A DNA stretch of 30,147 nucleotides, from positions 1 through 30,147 of the forward strand of contig CAZVFX010000087.1 in the NCBI GenBank assembly GCA_964626565.1, read 5' to 3'. Source of the DNA: CAZVFX01 sp964626565. Its GTDB lineage: Bacteria; Myxococcota_A; UBA9042; CAIXZC01. The translations under genes and the position numbers were made by a program. Position 1 is the first letter of the stretch. Each line of letters starts with the position of its first letter. Under the pieces are notes generated by a model. That model saw only the letters and a list, made by a program, of their open reading frames with translations, did not search any database and was not told where the DNA came from. This document shows positions 6,840-14,031 of the stretch, one piece after another.

Positions 6840-9194
6840 CTACCGAGGGAAGGGCGCTTCGTGTACAAAGGGCCGCCAGCAGGTGGGCCGGCTGAAACCT
6901 TCTCCAATCTGTACCAGCACCAGGCGGGCGTAGCCCGGAGTCGCTGGAGTCCAAAGAACCTTGTTGTCCTTTAAAGTCGCACCTTCTCCGTACACCGCGG
7001 CGAACTGTGCCCCATCCCCCGGGGCTAGTTCAACCAAATCGCCCTGATGGACTTCCGCAGGCAGGCTCAAGCGCGGCGTTCCCCGGCCTGCAGCTTCCGG
7101 CGATTTCTTCCGGAGCAGGTCCGGCACCCGTTCCAACAAGGAGTCCAGTGCATCGTCCAGGGCGTACCACCGCCACCCCAGCGGATGAGGGACGTAGAGA
7201 CCCCACAGCCGTTCCAGCGTCTTGGCCGCGCCAACGTCCCCCGGTGAGGCCAGCACCCCCACTACGGCCAGGGCCAGTTCAAGCTGCGCCCGGCGTTTGT
7301 GTAGGGGCGCCCACAGCTCATCCGCCAGGGACGGGTTGCGCGCACCGGCCAGCACCTGCAGATCGCCAACGTATCGGGTAGCCAAAGCTGTGGTGAGTTG
7401 CTCCGCCGCAGTCGCCACCACGGTCCGGTCCTTTCGTCGCAGCGCCTTGAGAAAGCGAGCCACCTCATTCTCCAACTCAGGTTGGGCCGGTTGGCGGGGA
7501 TGCAATTTCGGATTGACTGAGTAGTCACTGACCAGTAGTTCGTATGGAGACGGGTCGCCCACCGCCTCCAGAGAGAGCATGAGGTCCTCCGGCGCCAGGG
7601 CAGGTGCATATTCAGCAGGTGAGGAGAACAACATCCCGTACGAGAGCATAGCGGGCCGGCTGGCAACCTGGTGAGTCATGGGATTCACCAGCAGTCCGGA
7701 AATCTCGTCCAGCAATGCCGCCTCTCTTCCCGTCACCGGCCCCAGGAACAGACGCCGCGACCGGTAGTAGAAATCGTTCACCGGGTAGTTGTCCCACACC
7801 AACGGCTTTCGCCTGATGAATTTCTTGCCCACACCTTTTGCGTGGGTCGGAGCCATGACTGCGTCGAAGACCCCTTCCCCGGTCCACATTATGGGTACTT
7901 CAGGGGGCATCCACCCCAACTCTTTCAGGTACGCCACGCGTTCGGCAGCCTTTGTCCAGGGGGTGGCGAAGTACACCGTACCCACCATCATCAGCTTGCT
8001 GTCCCGTTCGTCCAGCCACTTCTTCAGTTTGGCGGTGAGGGACGCGTGGGCTCGGCCAGATTTGGCATCGGTCTTCACCTTGATGTCGTCCAGGCACAGT
8101 GCAAACGAGCGGCAGCCCGCGGTCACGAAAGGCTCGAGCTTGGCCGTCAGCCGATCGAAGTCACGATCCAGGTAGGGGCGGATAGTTAGTCCGGGGGACA
8201 GCGCATAGGTCACTTCCACACCTACCGCTCTTCCCACCTCGAGCAGTTGGGCAAACCGGCGCATCTCGGAAGCGGGGTAGGCCTCGGTCCACTCCTTGCG
8301 GTGAAACGGGTCGTCTTTGGGCGCGTAAACGTAGGTGTTCATGCCCAGCGCAGCCATGAAGCGAAGCGACTCCAGCCGCTCCGTCCAGGTCCACGGACGG
8401 CCGTAGAACCCTTCGACAACGCCGAATATGCCCGGCCGCGGCGGTGGTGGTGCAAACTCAACAACCGTCGCCTCACTCCAAGCTCCGGTGCTGCCGTCAA
8501 AGCCGACGGTCCGCACCCGGTATTCTGCGCGTCCGGGGTGAGGTCTGTCCCAACTCTGATGGACTCCCGGATTAAGAATGAACCTGAACTCATCCTGGCC
8601 CTGAATGCGGGAAATCTCGAAGTGGCTGGCGCCGCTCACGGGGTCTACGTTCACCGCCAGGCCTCCGAGCCAGGGGGTTGGTCGGGGCGGGGGCGAAAAG
8701 CCGGGGGCGGGGCCGATTGCGTAGACTGAAATATCGGCGATGCCTGCATCCTCGGCCACCGGCGCGAAGCTCAGCCGCAACAACGTGCCCGCGCCGAGCG
8801 AACTCAGGTCGACGCGGGTTTCGGCGCCTTCAGTGGCGGCAACCTGCTCGTCTACCTGCAGCACCATGCCCCCGAATTCTATGGCCGCAGGCCTGATCGC
8901 ACTCTCCAATCCGGTGACCACCAGGCGTTTCAGGTTCACCGCTTCCCCGGTCGAACTGTGCAGGCGCAGGTGAATTTCGAACGGTTTGTTGATGGGCGGC
9001 AGATAGGCGGTCGTCTGGTCGTGATCGTGAAGAGACGCGGGCCCTTCCCAGCGGTCGTCAACGCCTGCAAGGCCGCTACGCATGGACGAGACCCATGTAC
9101 CGGCATAGTCGGCCAGGTCCAATTCGGCCTTGACCAGCAAAGGCCACATGGTGATGGCGGTTACGCAACATGCAGCCAGAATCAGGCGATCCAT
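6840..9194 (-). CDS. Secreted GH84 family beta-N-acetylglucosaminidase
   Basis: GH84 enzymes remove beta-linked N-acetylglucosamine by substrate-assisted catalysis. Family motifs appear in order: VVEGFYGRPW (about 261), YAPKDDPFHR, YALSPGL, the catalytic Asp pair in LCLDDI (about 367), MWTG and WDNYPVNDF. The chosen start ATG 9194 gives a signal peptide ending near KA/ELD (residue 23), with GAGG about 8 bases upstream; the longer frame to 9257 would put 21 charged residues before it. The enzyme is 784 residues, with an all-beta N-terminal region (about 30-210), a fibronectin-III-like segment before the catalytic barrel, and a helical then Ig-like C terminus. It is the last gene of a three-gene operon behind a prenyltransferase and a lipoprotein. 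The substrate (peptidoglycan, polysaccharide or glycoprotein GlcNAc) is not evident. Confidence 0.9.
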   Translation of the reverse strand: MDRLILAACCVTAITMWPLLVKAELDLADYAGTWVSSMRSGLAGVDDRWEGPASLHDHDQTTAYLPPINKPFEIHLRLHSSTGEAVNLKRLVVTGLESAIRPAAIEFGGMVLQVDEQVAATEGAETRVDLSSLGAGTLLRLSFAPVAEDAGIADISVYAIGPAPGFSPPPRPTPWLGGLAVNVDPVSGASHFEISRIQGQDEFRFILNPGVHQSWDRPHPGRAEYRVRTVGFDGSTGAWSEATVVEFAPPPPRPGIFGVVEGFYGRPWTWTERLESLRFMAALGMNTYVYAPKDDPFHRKEWTEAYPASEMRRFAQLLEVGRAVGVEVTYALSPGLTIRPYLDRDFDRLTAKLEPFVTAGCRSFALCLDDIKVKTDAKSGRAHASLTAKLKKWLDERDSKLMMVGTVYFATPWTKAAERVAYLKELGWMPPEVPIMWTGEGVFDAVMAPTHAKGVGKKFIRRKPLVWDNYPVNDFYYRSRRLFLGPVTGREAALLDEISGLLVNPMTHQVASRPAMLSYGMLFSSPAEYAPALAPEDLMLSLEAVGDPSPYELLVSDYSVNPKLHPRQPAQPELENEVARFLKALRRKDRTVVATAAEQLTTALATRYVGDLQVLAGARNPSLADELWAPLHKRRAQLELALAVVGVLASPGDVGAAKTLERLWGLYVPHPLGWRWYALDDALDSLLERVPDLLRKKSPEAAGRGTPRLSLPAEVHQGDLVELAPGDGAQFAAVYGEGATLKDNKVLWTPATPGYARLVLVQIGEGFSRPTCWRPFVHEAPFPR

Positions 9195-9219
9195 CCCATC
9201 AACCTCGAGTTTTCGGGGT

Positions 9220-9612
9220 CTAGTCAACTTCCGGTGGCGGCACCAGGGACACTTCAAAGTAGGGCGAGCCGTTTTGGCAGTGCCGCGGCCGCGAAGACTC
9301 CAGAACCAGATGAAGCTTGTAGGTCTTTACGAGTCCAGCCTTGAGGTCAGTGCGGGCGCTGGTTCTGAACGCCTCAATGGGCTGCTCGGGGTCCGAGCTT
9401 TCCACCACTTCGATGCGCACCCACTTGTCCTCGGCGAGCATCTCAAGCGCGGGGCAAGTGCAATCGGGCGGGTTGTAGCGTACTTGGACCGGTCCTTCCG
9501 CAACCGCTACTTTCACCGTCGCCCGCAACGCGTCCACCCGTGCGAGGTGAGCGTCTGTATGGCCGCACGACACCAGGCACAACGCGAGCAACAGCCCTTG
9601 CAACAGTTTCAT
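9220..9612 (-). CDS. Small predicted lipoprotein of unknown function
   Basis: The product has 130 residues. It begins MKLLQGLLLALCLVSCGH, a lipoprotein signal with lipobox LVSC and Cys16 as the modified residue; Gly at +2 fits outer-membrane sorting by the E. coli rule. ATG 9612 is chosen because it overlaps the stop of the upstream prenyltransferase gene as ATGA and has GAGGTG 8 bases upstream, so translation is probably coupled. The mature part holds a CTC motif and a later Cys (RPRHCQN) and looks mainly beta. I recognise no family. It lies 25 bases before the GH84 gene. Confidence 0.75.
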   Translation of the reverse strand: MKLLQGLLLALCLVSCGHTDAHLARVDALRATVKVAVAEGPVQVRYNPPDCTCPALEMLAEDKWVRIEVVESSDPEQPIEAFRTSARTDLKAGLVKTYKLHLVLESSRPRHCQNGSPYFEVSLVPPPEVD

Positions 9613-10505
9613 GACAGCCACCTCGGAGCATAGATGATCAGCATTGCAGCCACGCCCCAGACCAGCGCCGTCCCCAGGGTCAGCGGGTCTGAGAGCAGCG
9701 ACTCGGTGGGCGGCCTGGTCCGGCGACGGTCCCTGGCCAGCATGGCGAAACGGGCGATTCCCAGAACCACCAGCGGCACCGTATACACAAGGTTGGTGGT
9801 GTTGAAATTGGCCACCGCCCGGTCCGACAGGGTGTAGGCGCCGAACGCGGCCGCGGCCGCGGCCCCGGCCGCGCAGAAGCCGGCGAAGGTGACCCGTTGA
9901 TTATAGAGTTTGAGCACCGGCCTGGTCAGGGGGGCTCCCTCTTTTAGCGTGACCAGCTCGTGCAGGCGTTTGCCCAACCCCAGGTACACAGATAGAAGGA
10001 AGGTGCAAAGAAGGATCCAGAACGACACCGGGACCGGGATGGCGTACGCACCACCGACGACCCGTAAGATGAACCCGAAGGATATCATCAGCACGTCCAA
10101 TACGGGGACCTGTTTCCCCTTGAGGGAATAGGAGACGTTGAGGACCAGAAAGAGCGCGACGATGCCGCCTACTGTCGGTTTCCAAACCAGCCCTGCACCC
10201 ACGGCCGCCACCGACAGTGCGATCACTGCGGTCAGCGCGGTGGGAACGGCCAGAGCCCCTGACGCGATTGGGCGCTTCTTTTTGTGAGGGTGTTGGGCAT
10301 CGGCGTCCCGGTCAACTATATCGTTGAGCAGGTAGACGGCTCCTGCAGCCATGCAGAACAGGGCGAACGCGGTGAGCCCGCACAGCACCGCCGACCCTTC
10401 CCCCAACTTGGACGCGAACAGCAGCGGCGCCAGCACAAACACGTTCTTCACCCACTGCCGGGGACGCATACTGGCCAGAATCTGGTATGAAGTGCGCAAG
10501 TCCAT
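9609..10505 (-). CDS. UbiA-family prenyltransferase, decaprenyl-phosphate phosphoribosyltransferase-like
   Basis: This family transfers phosphoribose from PRPP to decaprenyl (or another polyprenyl) phosphate at the inner membrane. The product is 298 residues and strongly hydrophobic, with about eight or nine membrane segments. It shows RPRQWVKNVFVLAPLLF (residues 14-30), the first Asp-rich motif NDIVDRDADAQHP (61-73) followed by KKKRPIASG, and a second conserved loop DVLMISFGFILRVVGG. The RP-QW-KN, NDxxDxxxD and KxRPIASG combination is typical of the Rv3806c-like branch rather than of ubiquinone UbiA. No dprE1/dprE2-like partners are in the window. It is first in an operon with a lipoprotein and GH84 genes, under a good promoter. 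Confidence 0.85.
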   Translation of the reverse strand: MDLRTSYQILASMRPRQWVKNVFVLAPLLFASKLGEGSAVLCGLTAFALFCMAAGAVYLLNDIVDRDADAQHPHKKKRPIASGALAVPTALTAVIALSVAAVGAGLVWKPTVGGIVALFLVLNVSYSLKGKQVPVLDVLMISFGFILRVVGGAYAIPVPVSFWILLCTFLLSVYLGLGKRLHELVTLKEGAPLTRPVLKLYNQRVTFAGFCAAGAAAAAAFGAYTLSDRAVANFNTTNLVYTVPLVVLGIARFAMLARDRRRTRPPTESLLSDPLTLGTALVWGVAAMLIIYAPRWLS

Positions 10506-10551
10506 TACCTCGCTGCGGGTCCCCCGCCGCCGGTTGCAAAAACGTGGTTAG

Positions 10552-10581
10552 ACTATAGGGTGTTTGCCGTCAATGTGTCAA
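10552..10581 (-). promoter_or_regulatory. Sigma70-like promoter for the UbiA-lipoprotein-GH84 operon
   Basis: On the minus strand, TTGACA (10581-10576) and TATAGT (10557-10552) are separated by 18 bases. Transcription would start near 10545, giving a leader of about 40 bases to ATG 10505. The match to the sigma70 consensus is strong. The divergent 1100-residue membrane protein gene starts on the other side, so the region may control both. Confidence 0.65.
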
Positions 10582-10638
10582 TTCCTTCCGTGCCCGATTA
10601 TGTTGACTTCGACCCCAACAGAACCCATCATCACAGTG

Positions 10639-13600
10639 ATGGTCGGAAGAGCAAAAAGCCTGTGGGTTCTGTTCCTTGTTCTCACCCTAAGCGGGAGCGC
10701 GCTGGCGTTGGACAAAGAAAGCGCGCTGGAGTTGGTTTCTCCTGACGGAGAGGTGTGGCTGCGGGAAGGGTGGCGATTCGCGGGAGCCACGCTCCGGGGC
10801 AACAGTGTGCTCTACCAGTACGAGTACGGCAGTGAGCAGACGCTGGAGGTGGTGGTGCAGCCCCGGGACCCGAGGGGCCACGCTTTTGCCAACACCGCAC
10901 ATCTCACCATCTCGTACTCCGAGACCGGGCCGGCTTCGGCCAGGGTTCAGAACGCGGACGAAGTGTTTGCGTTTATGAAGGAGTTCGTCGCGGTGGTCGG
11001 CGCCCGGGATGACGGCAACTTGTTTACGGGGGAAGGGGTAGGGGGACCGGAAGGAGAAACGCCGGAGCGGCTGCTCGCCGGCAGCGACGGTGAGCAAGCC
11101 GAGTTCGGCGACGGTTGGGTCTACCAGTCGTATCTGCAACTTCCCACCCGGGTCACGTTCTTGTTCGCCACGCCCGGGGATACGTCCCGCGCACGTGTTT
11201 CCTTGTCTCCCATGGGCTCCAACGAGCCGGCCTACAAAACTACCGAGAGTTTTAGGGTCTGGTACGCCATGGACCCCGGCTATCCCGATTCTCCGGAGGC
11301 GAGGGCCGCACTCGAGCGGTTCCTCGACCGGTTCGTGGAGGTGGTGGCGCAGAATGACAACGGATACTCCCCGTTCGGGGCCGGCCCGGCGGCTGAAGGC
11401 GTGGACGATGGCGAGCAGGAAGGGGGTCTCGACTCCTTCCAGGCGCTGCTGGTGAATTTGACCTTCGCCCTCTTCGCACTGGCCCTGGCCGGTCTGTTCT
11501 GGCTGGGACGCATACTGGTCTATCGGCTGCGGAAATGGCCCCGCCGGGAGTTGCTGGTCTTGGGCGCGTGCGTACTCGTTGGCGCGATCCTCAGGCTTTT
11601 CGTTGCTCCCCACCAACCGGTGAAAGTGGGCATGATCTATCCTCTCATCGAGTCGGCTGTCGGGCTTGACTTCCTTCCCCGGTACGGGCCGGGCGGGCCC
11701 GCGCTCTACCACCTGCTGTTCATGGTGTTCCCGGCTGGGACCGCCACCATCCTCTTGTTCAACTCGGTGTTGGGCGCCATAACCGCCGGCCTGGCCGCCA
11801 TTTTTGGAAGGGACTACCTGAAACTTCCCGGCGCAGGCATGTTTCTGCCCTTGTTCCTTTGTTTGACCCCCGTGTTCATTCGCGATTCCAACTCGGAAAG
11901 CCTGCTGGTGCCCGCGTGTTTCTTCATGTTCAGCGGCTTGCTGCTGGTGCAAGCCTACGTCGCCGACCCGCAGGCGCGCCGGGCGTTGGTGGGAGCATGG
12001 CTGGCAGTGCCGCTGCTGGCGGTCACCATGCTTTTCCGCCCGGAGCTGATGTTCCCCGTGGCCGCTCTTACCATCGGGCTTGTGCCTTCCCGTCAGGGCC
12101 TGTGGAAAGAGAACCGGTTTGGCGGTCCAGCAATCGCCCTGGCCGCGATGCTCGTGCTGGTGCTGTTTGCGGTCGTCGGGGCGGCGGAAGGGGAGTTCGC
12201 ACGGGGCAATCTGTCGGCCGGGCGCTTGAACCCGGTGAAGCTGTTCCTCAACCTCGGGTGGATGAACCTGCTGGTTCGGCCCGCGGAGTTTCCCACCGCC
12301 ATCTCAATTCTCGCCCTGTTCGGACTGGGCGTTTCGTTCTTCCGGGGTGACGGCTCCTGGAAAAGGGTGACCTACCTGTTTGTGGTGGCTTTCTTGTGGC
12401 TGGTCGCCTACTACATCGACATTAATGAAGAGTCGTTGCTACGACTTCACGTGCCGCCCGCCATGTTGTTTTCCATGGTGGCTGCATTCGGCGCCGCGGC
12501 CCTGCTTGAGATGGCCCGTCTCCCGGTGAAGAGACAGCTTGTCGCGGCAGGGGTGACGGTGGTGTTTCTGGGATCCGCTTCCCCTTCCGTAGGCCGGGTC
12601 TTCTTCAAGACGAACTACCAGACCGAGGACCGGACGTTTGCCGCGGCGGTGGCCGCGTTGCCCGACGAGCCGGTGACCATCTTCCTGCTTACTCACGACG
12701 ATCAGCCCGAGCATGCCCTCTCCCCGCAGTCGCTGGACGCGGCGCTGGAATCCCGGGTCGCGTTCGCACCGGTGCATCGCAACTACCCGTTGCATCTGGT
12801 CCGTCCCCCTGCCCGGAACGACCAGGTGCGCTCGCTCTCTTCTCTCGTGGATGTGCGACTGCCTGACGGACGTAACTACTTCTACCTCAGCACCCAATGC
12901 TACGCGATCAAGGACGCGGGCGGAGAGGACAAATGGGGAGTCGCTCCGGATCCGTACCTGAGTATTCACCCGGCGTGCCGCTGGATCATGACCCGATACG
13001 GGGTGGAACCGGTCGCCATCGAGAGGGTCTTGAACCACTCCGAGTACGCGGCGCCGTTCCAGTGGTATCCGGACGAGTTGGAGTGGATGACCGTGGGGCT
13101 TTTCGAGCTTGGTGACCCCATCGAGCGGATCCAGGCCCGGGATACTTTCGTCAACGCGGCCACGTGGTATTTCGACCAGGCCCAGCCCCACATTGAAGCC
13201 AACGAACTCGACAAGGCCGAGGCGATCCTGAAGCTAGGGGCGGATGCCCTGGCGGATTCTGTCACCATGCAGAGGATCATGGCCTCGTTCTATTTCGTTG
13301 CCGGCACCCGCAAGGAAGACCCCGAGTTGCTGGAGAAGTCGGTCTCCTATTGGGAGAGCATTGCGGCAGTGGACGTGCACTTTCCGTTTCTATTGTCCAA
13401 GCTCGGTGCGGTCTATTCGGTGTACGCCCGCCACATGACCAGGGACGAAGTGCTGGCTAAGGCCCGGGCCCGGCTGGAGGCCGACCCCGACAGTCCGGTG
13501 GGTCAGTATCTGGTGGGCGTGATGCTCTTCTACGCGCACAAAGACTACGAGCAGAGCAAGAAGTACCTGGAGAAGGTGCTGGAGACCGTCGACGACGACC

Positions 13601-13941
13601 CCAGAGTCTACATCTACCTGGCCCTCGACCATTTCTACCTGGGCAACCAACCGGAGGCTGAGCGGTTAGTGGCGAAAGCCATCGAGGCGGGGCAGGGCAA
13701 GGACCCCGACGCTTATTACGTAAGGTCGATCATCACCCGGCACCAGGACCTGGACCGGGCCGTGGCAGACATCCAAAGATACCTGGACATGTCCACTTCC
13801 TCGGACAGAGTCAAGTACGAGAAGAAACAGCAATGGCTGAGGAAAGAGCTGGAGAACCTCAAAGCCGGAAAACCCCACGCCTGGTGGACCACCAAAACCC
13901 CCGACGAACCGTGGAACAGAACCGATGGCGTAGCACCTTAG
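10639..13941 (+). CDS. Large membrane protein: extracytoplasmic domain, GT-C-like polytopic core, TPR tail
   Basis: No exact family is recognised. From ATG 10639 the 1100-residue product has a signal peptide (MVGRAKSLWVLFLVLTLSGSALA), a beta-rich extracytoplasmic domain (about 24-265), a block of about ten membrane segments (about 271-650), a soluble domain (about 650-845) and TPR-like helical repeats (about 845-1065). The core carries LxPxF...RDSNSESLLVPACFF...LFRPEL, which resembles GT-C glycosyltransferases using polyprenyl-linked sugars, but no acidic pair is seen at the end of the first membrane helix, so activity is uncertain. The start is uncertain: no good ribosome binding site is seen, and an alternative TTG at 10564 would add 25 residues. 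The ATG lies in an inverted repeat (CCATCA 10625-10630, TGATGG 10637-10642). It is divergent from the UbiA-like gene. Confidence 0.75.
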   Translation: MVGRAKSLWVLFLVLTLSGSALALDKESALELVSPDGEVWLREGWRFAGATLRGNSVLYQYEYGSEQTLEVVVQPRDPRGHAFANTAHLTISYSETGPASARVQNADEVFAFMKEFVAVVGARDDGNLFTGEGVGGPEGETPERLLAGSDGEQAEFGDGWVYQSYLQLPTRVTFLFATPGDTSRARVSLSPMGSNEPAYKTTESFRVWYAMDPGYPDSPEARAALERFLDRFVEVVAQNDNGYSPFGAGPAAEGVDDGEQEGGLDSFQALLVNLTFALFALALAGLFWLGRILVYRLRKWPRRELLVLGACVLVGAILRLFVAPHQPVKVGMIYPLIESAVGLDFLPRYGPGGPALYHLLFMVFPAGTATILLFNSVLGAITAGLAAIFGRDYLKLPGAGMFLPLFLCLTPVFIRDSNSESLLVPACFFMFSGLLLVQAYVADPQARRALVGAWLAVPLLAVTMLFRPELMFPVAALTIGLVPSRQGLWKENRFGGPAIALAAMLVLVLFAVVGAAEGEFARGNLSAGRLNPVKLFLNLGWMNLLVRPAEFPTAISILALFGLGVSFFRGDGSWKRVTYLFVVAFLWLVAYYIDINEESLLRLHVPPAMLFSMVAAFGAAALLEMARLPVKRQLVAAGVTVVFLGSASPSVGRVFFKTNYQTEDRTFAAAVAALPDEPVTIFLLTHDDQPEHALSPQSLDAALESRVAFAPVHRNYPLHLVRPPARNDQVRSLSSLVDVRLPDGRNYFYLSTQCYAIKDAGGEDKWGVAPDPYLSIHPACRWIMTRYGVEPVAIERVLNHSEYAAPFQWYPDELEWMTVGLFELGDPIERIQARDTFVNAATWYFDQAQPHIEANELDKAEAILKLGADALADSVTMQRIMASFYFVAGTRKEDPELLEKSVSYWESIAAVDVHFPFLLSKLGAVYSVYARHMTRDEVLAKARARLEADPDSPVGQYLVGVMLFYAHKDYEQSKKYLEKVLETVDDDPRVYIYLALDHFYLGNQPEAERLVAKAIEAGQGKDPDAYYVRSIITRHQDLDRAVADIQRYLDMSTSSDRVKYEKKQQWLRKELENLKAGKPHAWWTTKTPDEPWNRTDGVAP

Positions 13942-13949
13942 GGAAGGAT

Positions 13950-13998
13950 AATTCTCAATTCTCAATTCTCAATTATCAATCTTCAATTATCAATTCAC
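13950..13998. repeat. Seven tandem copies of a 7-bp repeat (AATTCTC)
   Basis: Seven contiguous heptamers read AATTCTC x3, AATTATC, AATCTTC, AATTATC, AATTCAC. They lie in the 90-base gap between the convergent TPR membrane-protein and RND exporter genes. The block is AT-rich in a GC-rich surrounding and has no stem-loop, so it is not a typical terminator. Confidence 0.9.
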
Positions 13999-14031
13999 AG
14001 CTAACCACCGGCGGTTGGGAGGTTCCAAGGC

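Noticed and set aside
10687..11952. 421-codon minus-strand open frame
   Set aside because: Antisense to the N-terminal half of the large TPR membrane protein; composition is rich in Arg, Gln, His and Gly without motifs.
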